A DNA stretch of 64,000 nt from Nonomuraea thailandensis (GTDB taxonomy: Bacteria > Actinomycetota > Actinomycetes > Streptosporangiales > Streptosporangiaceae). The stretch lies in the NCBI RefSeq assembly GCF_024172165.1, contig NZ_JAMZEB010000002.1:9398501-9462500 (forward strand). The letters are read 5' to 3'. Shown here one piece after another: positions 24,452 through 31,702 of the stretch (the stretch's first letter is position 1; every line of letters begins with the position of its first letter). A model generated the notes under the pieces. It was not told the origin of the DNA. It saw nothing but the letters and a program-made list of their open reading frames with translations, and did no database searches. Both the position numbers and the translations under genes were made by a program.

Positions 24452-25779
24452 TGGCGAACAAGGACAACCACCGTCGTTTCGGCAACATCCGCAAGCGGGA
24501 GTCCGGGCGGTACCAGATCCGCTATCCCGCACCGGACGGCCGGATGCGCACGGGCACCGAGACCTACGAACGCAAGTCCGACGCTGAGCGTGCTCTGTCG
24601 CTCATCGAGGCGCAGATCATCAAGGGCGAATGGAACGATCCAGATCGTGGCAAGGTCAAGCTGCGCGACTACGCCGAAACTTGGATCGCCCAACGCCCCG
24701 GCCTGCGTCCCCGGACCGTCGATCTCTATCGCTGGCTGCTCAAGAAGCACATCACGCCACATCTCGGCAACGTCCCGATAGCCAAGATCAGCACTTCGGC
24801 CGTTCGGCAGTGGCGGGCTGATCTGCTCGGCAACGGAGTGTCGGTGAGCATGGCGGCCAAGGCGTACCGGCTGCTGCGAGCCGTGCTGATGACCGCCGCC
24901 GACGACCGCGTCATCCCGCACAACCCGTGCCGGATCCGCGGGGCAGGCGACGAGCACGCGCAAGAGCGTCCCGTGCTCACTGTCTCCCAGGTGTTCGAAC
25001 TGGCCGACCGGGTCGGGCTACGTCCGATCGGCAATGTCCGCAAGATCAAGGACGGGGCATACCGGCTGCGCTTCCAACGGCACGGCGCGATGCGTACCCA
25101 TCCGGAGATCTTCCACGCGCGTGCGGCGGCTGAGCGTGCACTGTGGAAGATGGCCATGGATGGAAAGGCCGACTCCACCCAGGACCGGAGGTTCCGTGCG
25201 ATGGTGCTGCTGGCCACCTTCGCGAGCCTGCGTTGGGGTGAGGTCAGCGCACTACGCCGGATGGACGTCGATCTCAAGGCGCGTACGGTCCGCGTACGGG
25301 TCGCCTTCGTCGAGCGCTCCGCAAGCGGGCTGGTGCTGGGACCTCCCAAGTCCAAGGCCGGACGCCGGACGGTCGGCATCCCACAGAGCATCGTCCCCGT
25401 CCTGCAAGAGCACATGAACACCTACGTCCAGGACGAGCCGGGCGCCCTCATGTTCCCAGCGGCCAAGGGCGGCCCGATACGCCGCAGCGGCTTCAACACC
25501 CGCACACGATGGGTGGACGTCGTCTCGGAGATGGGCCTGCCGGGACTCCACTTCCACGATCTGCGGCACACGGGCAACATGCTGGCCGCCGAGTCCGGCG
25601 CGGGCCTCAAGGACCTCATGGCTCGCATGGGGCACGACAACGTACGGGCGGCCATGATCTACCAGCACGCGGTCAGAGGAGCCGACGAGGCGATCACCAA
25701 CGCCATCGATCGGCAACTCGAAGCACGGGACGATGACGACGACGAGGGCACGGCGGGCGCGCTGGTCCCAGCAGGGTGA
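24451..25779 (+). CDS. int: tyrosine integrase of element 2
   Basis: Product of 442 residues. Residues 9-58 are an AP2-like arm-binding domain (GNIRKRESGRYQIRY), 70-180 the core-binding domain, and the catalytic part has R261 (SLRWGE), H369 and R372 (HDLRHTG) and Y404 (MIYQH). A second copy of the arm-type domain (GNVRKIKDGAYRLRF, residues about 193-240) is inserted between the core-binding and catalytic parts. The stop lies 8 bp from the arm repeats and 104 bp from the att core in the tRNA gene. Confidence 0.9.
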   Translation: MANKDNHRRFGNIRKRESGRYQIRYPAPDGRMRTGTETYERKSDAERALSLIEAQIIKGEWNDPDRGKVKLRDYAETWIAQRPGLRPRTVDLYRWLLKKHITPHLGNVPIAKISTSAVRQWRADLLGNGVSVSMAAKAYRLLRAVLMTAADDRVIPHNPCRIRGAGDEHAQERPVLTVSQVFELADRVGLRPIGNVRKIKDGAYRLRFQRHGAMRTHPEIFHARAAAERALWKMAMDGKADSTQDRRFRAMVLLATFASLRWGEVSALRRMDVDLKARTVRVRVAFVERSASGLVLGPPKSKAGRRTVGIPQSIVPVLQEHMNTYVQDEPGALMFPAAKGGPIRRSGFNTRTRWVDVVSEMGLPGLHFHDLRHTGNMLAAESGAGLKDLMARMGHDNVRAAMIYQHAVRGADEAITNAIDRQLEARDDDDDEGTAGALVPAG

Positions 25780-25787
25780 TCAAGAGC

Positions 25788-25808
25788 TAATGGCCCGTTA
25801 ATGGCCCG
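25788..25808. repeat. right arm-type repeat pair, element 2
   Basis: TAATGGCCCG twice with one T between, 8 bp after int and 74 bp before the att core. It mirrors the pair at 12319. Confidence 0.7.
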
Positions 25809-25837
25809 CGAAGATCGAACAAGTCCGGAAACAATCA

Positions 25838-25873
25838 AGGCCCGGGTCGGGATTCATGTCCCTACCTGGGCCT
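25838..25873 (+). terminator. hairpin after element 2 integrase
   Basis: Arms AGGCCCGGGT/ACCTGGGCCT pair over 10 positions with one G-T pair. It corresponds in place to the hairpin at 12137 in element 1 and lies between int and the opposing tRNA gene. Confidence 0.55.
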
Positions 25874-25880
25874 CACCAGT

Positions 25881-25954
25881 TGGAGCGGGTGACGGGAATC
25901 GAACCCGCGCTGTCAGCTTGGGAAGCTGATGTTCTGCCATTGAACTACACCCGC
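25881..25954 (-). tRNA. tRNA-Gly(CCC)
   Basis: A 74-base cloverleaf. The acceptor arms GCGGGTG and CACCCGC pair, followed by discriminator T and an encoded CCA. The D arm is GTTCAATGGCAGAAC, the anticodon stem TCAGC/GCTGA closes the loop TTCCCAA with anticodon CCC, and the T arm contains GGGTTCGATTCCC. It is the integration target of both elements. Confidence 0.93.
25883..25924 (-). other. tRNA-side att site, 42-bp core
   Basis: The 3' part of the tRNA-Gly gene from the anticodon loop to the CCA. Because the element restores this part on integration, the tRNA stays intact. Confidence 0.85.
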
Positions 25955-26054
25955 GTACACCCCGAAGGCTGCGCCCCCCACTGTAGCGGAAACTTGGCCC
26001 ACAACAGCAATCCCAGCCCCACACTCTCAGGACCAGACCGGTAAGTTGCTCACC

Positions 26055-26630
26055 GTGTTGCTATCTGACCGTGACATCCTCGCTGCGATCGAAGCCGGCC
26101 GCCTGGGCATCGACCCGTTCGACCCCGAGATGATCCAGCCGTCCAGCATCGACGTCCGGCTCGACCGCTTCTTCCGGGTGTTCGAGAACCACCGGTACCC
26201 GCACATCGATCCGTCCGTCGAGCAGCCGGATCTCACGCGGTTGGTGGAGCCCCAGGGTGACGAGCCGTTCATCCTGCATCCGGGTGAGTTCGTGCTCGCC
26301 TCCACGTACGAGGTCGTCAGCCTGCCCGACGACCTGGCTTCGCGGCTGGAGGGCAAGAGCTCGCTGGGGAGGCTCGGGTTGCTGACGCATTCGACGGCCG
26401 GGTTCATCGATCCGGGGTTCACCGGGCATGTGACGCTGGAGTTGTCGAACGTGGCGACGTTGCCGATCAAGTTGTGGCCCGGGATGAAGATCGGGCAGTT
26501 GTGCGTCTTCAGGTTGAGCTCCCCCGCCGAGCACCCGTACGGGTCCAGCAAGTACGGGTCCCGTTACCAGGGGCAGCGCGGCCCCACCCCGTCCCGGTCG
26601 TTCCGGAACTTCCACCGTACGAAGATCTGA
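26055..26630 (+). CDS. dcd: dCTP deaminase
   Basis: Product of 191 residues (VLLSDRDILAAIEAGRLGI). It converts dCTP to dUTP in thymidylate supply; the actinobacterial trimeric enzymes often also cleave dUTP to dUMP. Family signatures are present: QPSSIDVRLD, EGKSSLGRLGL and HSTAGFIDPGF followed by GHVTLELSN with the catalytic glutamate, and a C-terminal GSKYGSRYQGQRGPTPS. The GTG at 26055 fits the usual family start; an upstream TTG at 26046 is less likely. Confidence 0.93.
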   Translation: MLLSDRDILAAIEAGRLGIDPFDPEMIQPSSIDVRLDRFFRVFENHRYPHIDPSVEQPDLTRLVEPQGDEPFILHPGEFVLASTYEVVSLPDDLASRLEGKSSLGRLGLLTHSTAGFIDPGFTGHVTLELSNVATLPIKLWPGMKIGQLCVFRLSSPAEHPYGSSKYGSRYQGQRGPTPSRSFRNFHRTKI

Positions 26631-26633
26631 ACA

Positions 26634-26652
26634 AGATGAACAACAGATGAAC
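26634..26652 (-). promoter_or_regulatory. PHO-box-like direct repeats
   Basis: AGATGAAC at 26634 and 26645, an 11-bp period. On the minus strand they read GTTCATCTGTT then GTTCATCTTG, close to the PhoP 11-bp direct repeat units known in Streptomyces. The site lies about 230 bp ahead of the DUF47/Pit genes, so phosphate control is likely. Confidence 0.5.
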
Positions 26653-26680
26653 ATCCAGATAACGTACGGGTGACTTCACC

Positions 26681-26705
26681 CGCCTCACCCCGCCCGAGTG
26701 AGGCG
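26681..26705 (+). terminator. hairpin after dcd
   Basis: Perfect 8-bp arms CGCCTCAC/GTGAGGCG with a 9-base loop, 50 bp after the dcd stop. No T run follows, as is usual in this GC range. Confidence 0.6.
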
Positions 26706-26882
26706 TAATGGGCGACCCCAAACAGGGCGCGAGCAGCGAAAAACCGCCTAAAACTACGCGGTTCTGCGGTGTCGCACAACATACGGCGGGTAGCCAGTAG
26801 GCGAAGGGGACATGAAGTTCGCATTTCGCCTGGTAAGCCATACCCTCTTCCACGGACCATCCCCGCACATCTGGAGAACGAC

Positions 26883-27500
26883 GTGCGTCTGCGTCTCACG
26901 CCACGTGAGGACAGCTACTACGACCTGTTCGCCGACTCGGCGAACAACCTGGTCACGGCATCGCGTCTGCTGGTTGAGATCATCAGCGACGGCTCGGACA
27001 GGGAAGCCCTGGCCGAGAAGATGCGCGCCTGCGAGCACGCCGGTGACGAACGCACCCATGCGATCATGAACCGGCTCAATGAGAGCTTCATCACTCCGTT
27101 CGACCGCGAGGACATCTACCGGCTGGCCTCGAACCTCGACGACGTGATGGACGCCATGGAGGCCGCCTCCGACCTCATCGTCCTCTACCAGCTCGACCAC
27201 CTCCCCAAGGACGTCGTCCGCCAGGTGGAGGTGCTGGAGCGGGCCGCCGAGCTGACCGCCGAGGCGATGCCGCGCCTGCGGTCGATGAAGAACCTCAACG
27301 AGTACTGGATCGAGGTCAACCGCCTGGAGAACCAGGGCGACCAGGTCTACAGGAGGCTGCTGGCCAAGCTGTTCAGCGGTGAGTACGACGCCCTCACCGT
27401 CATGAAGATGAAGGAGGTCGTCGACGCCCTCGAGGAGGCTGCCGACGCCTTCGAACACGTGGCCAACACCGTCGAGTCGATCGCGGTCAAGGAAAGCTAG
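26883..27500 (+). CDS. DUF47 family PhoU-like protein
   Basis: Product of 205 residues, all helical, with the PhoU-like metal-cluster motifs ERTHAIMNRLN, DREDIYRLASNLDDVMDAME and the C-terminal repeat of the same pattern (LEEAADAFEHVANTVE). DUF47 proteins pair with Pit-type permeases and probably control them. The GTG at 26883 (VRLRLTPRED) follows GGAGAACGAC; the longer in-frame reading from 26769 has no coding character. The pit gene begins 9 bp downstream. Confidence 0.88.
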   Translation: MRLRLTPREDSYYDLFADSANNLVTASRLLVEIISDGSDREALAEKMRACEHAGDERTHAIMNRLNESFITPFDREDIYRLASNLDDVMDAMEAASDLIVLYQLDHLPKDVVRQVEVLERAAELTAEAMPRLRSMKNLNEYWIEVNRLENQGDQVYRRLLAKLFSGEYDALTVMKMKEVVDALEEAADAFEHVANTVESIAVKES

Positions 27501-27509
27501 GCCCAGGCA

Positions 27510-28517
27510 GTGGACCTCACGCTCGGCCTCGTCATCGCCGTGGTCGTCATCGCCCTGGTCTTCGACTACACCAACGGCTTCCACGACGCGGCGAACGCGA
27601 TCGCCACCTCCGTCTCGACCCGGGCCCTGACCCCCAGGGCCGCGTTGTTCATGGCCGCCGCCATGAACTTCATCGGCGCCCACCTGGGCACCCAGGTCGC
27701 CCAGACGGTGGGCAAGGGCATCATCGACGCTCCGAACGGCTCACACGGCCTGGTCATCGTGGCCGCCGGGCTGATCGGCGCGATCACCTGGAACCTGGTC
27801 ACCTGGTACTTCGGCCTGCCGTCCTCCTCCAGTCACGCGCTCATCGGCGGCCTGGTGGGCTCCGCGCTGGCCTCGGCCAGCGTGGTGCACTGGGACGGCG
27901 TCCTGGAGAAGGTGGTCATCCCGATGGTGCTGTCACCGCTGGTCGGGTTCTCCCTGGCCGCGTTGATCATGATCGCAATATATTGGATCTTCCGCAACAG
28001 CCAGCCGGGCCGCACCAACCGCGGCTTCCGCTACGCGCAGACCGTCTCGGCCGCCGCCATGGCGCTCGGGCACGGCCTGCAGGACGCGCAGAAGACGATG
28101 GGCGTGATCTTCCTGGCGCTCACCGTCGGCGGGTTCGCCCAGCCCACGGATCCCATCCCGCAGTGGGTCATCCTCGCCGCGGCGGGGGCGATCTCGCTCG
28201 GGACGTACGCGGGCGGCTGGCGCATCATGCGCACGCTGGGGCGGCGCATCATCGCGCTGGACCCGCCCCAGGGGTTCGCCGCGGAGTCGGCGGCGGCGAC
28301 CGTCCTGTACGGGGCCGCCATCGGGTTCGGGGCGCCCATCTCCACCACGCACACGATCACCTCGGCGATCATGGGCGTGGGGGCCACCAAGCGGCTCAGC
28401 GCCGTACGGTGGGGCGTCGCGGGCAACATCGTGACCGCCTGGATCCTGACCATCCCGGCCGCCGCCCTGGTGGCTGCCGTGTCCTACTTCGTCCTCCACG
28501 CCATCGTCGAAGGGTGA
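27510..28517 (+). CDS. pit: Pit-family low-affinity phosphate permease
   Basis: Product of 335 residues with about ten transmembrane helices and the Pit signatures DYTNGFHDAANAIATSVSTR near the N-terminus and GFGAPISTTHTITSAIMGVG near residue 270, which form the two inverted-repeat substrate-binding motifs. It imports metal-phosphate with protons. A second gene-pair member (DUF47) lies just upstream, and a PHO-box-like repeat precedes both. The stop abuts that of the converging mshD. Confidence 0.93.
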   Translation: MDLTLGLVIAVVVIALVFDYTNGFHDAANAIATSVSTRALTPRAALFMAAAMNFIGAHLGTQVAQTVGKGIIDAPNGSHGLVIVAAGLIGAITWNLVTWYFGLPSSSSHALIGGLVGSALASASVVHWDGVLEKVVIPMVLSPLVGFSLAALIMIAIYWIFRNSQPGRTNRGFRYAQTVSAAAMALGHGLQDAQKTMGVIFLALTVGGFAQPTDPIPQWVILAAAGAISLGTYAGGWRIMRTLGRRIIALDPPQGFAAESAAATVLYGAAIGFGAPISTTHTITSAIMGVGATKRLSAVRWGVAGNIVTAWILTIPAAALVAAVSYFVLHAIVEG

Positions 28518-29465
28518 TCACGCGGGGGCGTACATCACGTCCACGTCCCACCGGTTGAACCCGAGGGACTCGTACAACCTGATCGCCGCCGTGTTGGTCT
28601 CGTCCACGTACAGCATCGCCTGGGCGAGACCACGCGAGCGCAGATGGCCCAGGCCGGCCAGCGTGAGCGAGCGGCCCAGGCCGGTGCCCTGCTGGGAGGG
28701 GTCCACGCCGACCACGTACACCTCCCCCAGCGGCTCGTGGCCGTGCTCGGAGGAGCCGTGGACCTTCGTCCAGTGGAAGCCCGCCAGCCGGTCGCCGCGC
28801 AGGGCCAGGATGAAGCCCTCGGCGTCGAACCAGGGCTCCTGCTCGCGCCGCAGCAGGTCGTCCATCGTCCACGCGCCCTGCTCGGGGTGGTGGGCGAAGG
28901 CGGCGGCGTTCACCTTGAGCCACGCCTCCTCGTCCTGCCCGGGCACGAACGCGCGCAGCGTCACCCCGTCCGGGAGCGTGTAGGGCGCCAGCGGGGCGAA
29001 CAGGGAGCGGCGCATCTGCCAGAGCGAGCGGACCCGCTCGAAGCCGAACGCGGCGGCCAGCGCTCCGGCGCCCGCGTGGTCGCCGTGCGCCCACAGCCGC
29101 ACGGCGCCCCCCGTCAGCTCCAGCACGGCTCGCAGCAGCCGCGCGCCGTGCCCCTGCCGGCGATGGGACGGGTGGATGACCAGCTCCACGCTCGGCCCCT
29201 CGACCTCGTCGGTGGGGTCCACGTGCGCGTAGCCGGCCAGCGCGCCGTCGTCCGCCCGCAGCAGCAACGACCGGGCGCGCGGGTCACCTCCGTAGCGGAG
29301 ATGGAGCATCACATGCTCGTTGAGGGGGCGGACGCCGTCCGCCTCCGTGGCCTTCTCGACGACGTCCAGCACCTCGCTGACGTCGCGGTCGCCGAGCTGT
29401 TCCCTGATCTCCACGTACGCACCCACAGACCAGACTCTAGGCGTATCCATGGCGAACAGTGCCAT
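28518..29465 (-). CDS. mshD: mycothiol synthase (MshD)
   Basis: Product of 315 residues made of two GNAT acetyltransferase halves. The N-terminal half ends in the acetyl-CoA loop RRQGHGARLL, and the C-terminal half, the active one, has GVDPSQQGTGLGRSLTL. MshD adds acetyl to Cys-GlcN-Ins, the last step of mycothiol synthesis, which marks the host as an actinomycete. Starts at 29465 and 29450 are both possible. The stop is adjacent to that of pit. Confidence 0.93.
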   Translation of the reverse strand: MALFAMDTPRVWSVGAYVEIREQLGDRDVSEVLDVVEKATEADGVRPLNEHVMLHLRYGGDPRARSLLLRADDGALAGYAHVDPTDEVEGPSVELVIHPSHRRQGHGARLLRAVLELTGGAVRLWAHGDHAGAGALAAAFGFERVRSLWQMRRSLFAPLAPYTLPDGVTLRAFVPGQDEEAWLKVNAAAFAHHPEQGAWTMDDLLRREQEPWFDAEGFILALRGDRLAGFHWTKVHGSSEHGHEPLGEVYVVGVDPSQQGTGLGRSLTLAGLGHLRSRGLAQAMLYVDETNTAAIRLYESLGFNRWDVDVMYAPA

Positions 29466-29534
29466 CAGGTACTCCTATCAATCGTTACCTTTTGCGACAT
29501 TTGTTGCATAGCGTCACGTCGTAACGTTCCTGTC

Positions 29535-31340
29535 ATGACGTCACGCACCCTCCTCCGGCTGCTCTCGGCCGGAGCCGCGGCCGCGGCCGGGATCGCCCTC
29601 GCCGTGGCACCCGCCCTGGCCGCGACCGGCGCCCACGGCGACCGCGGCAACCATGGCAGGCAGACGGTCCCGGTCCGCCTGCTCAGCATCAACGACCTGC
29701 ACGGCAACCTGGAGCCCCCGTCCGGCTCCTCCAGCCGCATCCTCGACCCCGACGGGGCCCTGGTCGACACGGACGGCACCCTGACCGGCATCGCCGGCGG
29801 CAGGTACTCGATCGCCGGTGGCGTCTCGTACCTGGCGACGCACATCAAGCAGGCGCAGAACAGGAACACGCTGCTCGTGGCGGCCGGCGACCTGATCGGC
29901 GCGTCCCCGCTGATCTCCGCCGCCTACCACGACGAGCCCACGCTGGAGGTGCTCGGCTCTCTCGGGCTGGACACCACGTCGGCGGGCAACCACGAGTTCG
30001 ACGAGGGCTACGCCGAGTTGCAGCGCCTCATGAACGGCGGCTGCCACCCCGTGGACGGCTGCTCGCCCGCGGGCGAGTGGAAGGGCACCGGCTTCGACTT
30101 CCTCGCCGCCAACGTGCTCAAGGAAGGCACCGACAGGTACGCGCTGCCGCCCTACCACGTCAAGACGATCAACGGCGTGAAGGTCGGCTTCATCGGCCTG
30201 GTCACGGCGACCACGCCGACCATCGTGACCGCGGAGGGCATCAAGGGCCTGCAGTTCACCGAGGAGGTCGCCGCGGCGAACAGAGCTTCGGCCCACCTGG
30301 CGCGCAAGGGTGTCAAGGCGCAGGTCGTGCTGGTGCACGAGGGCGACTCGATCACGCCGAACCAGAGCCCGGACGCCTGTTCGGTGAACACCTCGAACGC
30401 GGGCTCGCGCATCGCCAGGGAGCTGAACCCGCAGATCGACCTGGTCATCAGCGGCCACTCCCACCAGGCGTACATCTGCAAGGCGACCGACCCCGCGGGC
30501 CAGGACCGCTACTACACGCAGGGGTCGTCGTTCGGCCGGGTGCTCACCCAGATCGACCTGCAGATCGACAAGCGCACCAAGGACGTGATCCGGTCCTCGG
30601 TGAAGGCGGACAACAAGGTCGTCACGCGGACGGTCACCCCTGACCCGCAGGTCGAGACCCAGGTCCAGACGTGGAAGGCACGCAGCGCCGAGGTCGCCGA
30701 CCGCAAGCTCGGCGCCATCACGGCCGACATCTCCAACGTGGTCAACAACAGCTCGGCCGCGACGACGAAGCCCGAGACGCCGCTCGGCGACCTCATCGCC
30801 GACTCCCAGCTCGAAGCCGCCAAGGCGGCCGGAGCGGAGATCGCGCTGATGAACCCCGGCGGCATCCGCACGTCGCTGACGTACGCGCAGAAGGGCTCCG
30901 AGGGCGACGGCGTCGTCACCTACGGCGAGGCGTTCGAGGTCCAGCCGTTCAGCAACATCGTGCAGGTGCGGACGTACACGGGTGCGCAGCTCAAGGCCCT
31001 GCTGGAGCAGCAGGTCTGGACGCCCAACCCGGCCACGGGCGCGATCTCGCACCGGATCCTGCAGGTGTCGTCCTCGCTCACGTACACGTTCGACACGACC
31101 AAGCCGGTGGGCTCGCGCGTGTCCGACATCAAGCTGAACGGGACACCGGTCACGGACACGCAGTCCATCAAGATCGCCGCGAACAACTTCCTCATGGGCG
31201 GCGGTGACGGCTTCTCCGTGTTCACGCAGAGCAGTGACACGTGGAGCGGCCCGATCGACCTGGACGCGTTCACGGCCTACCTGAGCGCCCGCTCGCCCAT
31301 CAGCCCGTCCCCCGCCGACCGGATCACTTTCGTCAAGTGA
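29535..31340 (+). CDS. secreted 5'-nucleotidase / UDP-sugar hydrolase
   Basis: Product of 601 residues. It has a signal peptide (LLSAGAAAAAGIALAVAPALA), then a metallophosphatase domain with LLSINDLHGNLEP, GDLIGASPL, GNHEFDEG and ISGHSHQAY for the dinuclear metal site. From about residue 410 comes the nucleotidase C-terminal domain (GDLIADSQLEAAKAAGAEIALMNPGGIR, NIVQVRTYTGAQLKALLEQQ, LMGGGDGFSVF). It releases phosphate and nucleosides outside the cell. Upstream in-frame extension to 28644 is not coding. Confidence 0.92.
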   Translation: MTSRTLLRLLSAGAAAAAGIALAVAPALAATGAHGDRGNHGRQTVPVRLLSINDLHGNLEPPSGSSSRILDPDGALVDTDGTLTGIAGGRYSIAGGVSYLATHIKQAQNRNTLLVAAGDLIGASPLISAAYHDEPTLEVLGSLGLDTTSAGNHEFDEGYAELQRLMNGGCHPVDGCSPAGEWKGTGFDFLAANVLKEGTDRYALPPYHVKTINGVKVGFIGLVTATTPTIVTAEGIKGLQFTEEVAAANRASAHLARKGVKAQVVLVHEGDSITPNQSPDACSVNTSNAGSRIARELNPQIDLVISGHSHQAYICKATDPAGQDRYYTQGSSFGRVLTQIDLQIDKRTKDVIRSSVKADNKVVTRTVTPDPQVETQVQTWKARSAEVADRKLGAITADISNVVNNSSAATTKPETPLGDLIADSQLEAAKAAGAEIALMNPGGIRTSLTYAQKGSEGDGVVTYGEAFEVQPFSNIVQVRTYTGAQLKALLEQQVWTPNPATGAISHRILQVSSSLTYTFDTTKPVGSRVSDIKLNGTPVTDTQSIKIAANNFLMGGGDGFSVFTQSSDTWSGPIDLDAFTAYLSARSPISPSPADRITFVK

Positions 31341-31680
31341 TCCCCCCGGGGCCCGTCTCAGCCGGAGACGGGCCCTCCCTCTTCCAGGCCAGCCACTTGC
31401 GCGCGATCTCCGCCTCCAGGTCCACCCCGTGGTGGCGGGCCATGAGCAGCACGTGGCACACCACGTCGGCCAGCTCCGCCCGGAAGTCGGCGTCGAGCTC
31501 CGCCCCGGTGCGGCCCTTCGTCCTGGCCCTGCCGGTGAGCATCAGGAACGCCTGCGTCAGCTCACCGACCTCCTCCTGCAGCTTGAGCAGGAACCAGGTG
31601 TCGTCGCGCTCGATGCCCAGGTGATCGGCGTACCGCCGCGAGATGGACTCGATCTCCTCGGAGAGCTCGCGCAGGTGCAT
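31333..31680 (-). CDS. MazG-like NTP pyrophosphohydrolase
   Basis: Product of 115 residues from the ATG at 31680 (MHLRELSEEIESISRRYAD); a longer reading from 31710 is less likely. The four-helix MazG metal site is visible in LKLQEEVGELTQAFLM and RAELADVVCHVLLMARHHGVD (EExxE and ExxD pairs). It should cleave (d)NTPs to monophosphates. Its 3' end overlaps the converging 5'-nucleotidase gene by eight bases. Confidence 0.85.
   Translation of the reverse strand: MHLRELSEEIESISRRYADHLGIERDDTWFLLKLQEEVGELTQAFLMLTGRARTKGRTGAELDADFRAELADVVCHVLLMARHHGVDLEAEIARKWLAWKREGPSPAETGPGGIT
31349..31375. terminator. bidirectional hairpin between converging genes
   Basis: Perfect 11-bp arms GGGCCCGTCTC/GAGACGGGCCC with a 5-base loop. 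It sits just after the 5'-nucleotidase stop and within the 3' coding end of the MazG-like gene. Confidence 0.75.
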
Positions 31681-31702
31681 GCCGCCGAGTCTAGGCCTCC
31701 GG

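Larger units (their letters stand above)
12223..25882 (+). mobile_element. integrative element 2, pSAM2-type AICE
   Basis: About 13.7 kb between the internal att core and the tRNA-side att. It has the full set expected of an actinomycete integrative and conjugative element: GntR regulator, Pra-like activator, FtsK/SpoIIIE-type transfer protein, RepSA-type initiator, Xis and Int in that order, with int next to the tRNA end. Cargo at the other end comprises a DUF-type protein, an Lsr2-tail fusion protein, an IS481 element and an IMPase/DUF5919 pair. I see no Spd spread genes, though very small ones could be missed. Confidence 0.85.

Noticed and set aside
28644..29534. Long N-terminal extension of the 5'-nucleotidase
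   Set aside because: Antisense to mshD; the signal peptide begins at 29535.
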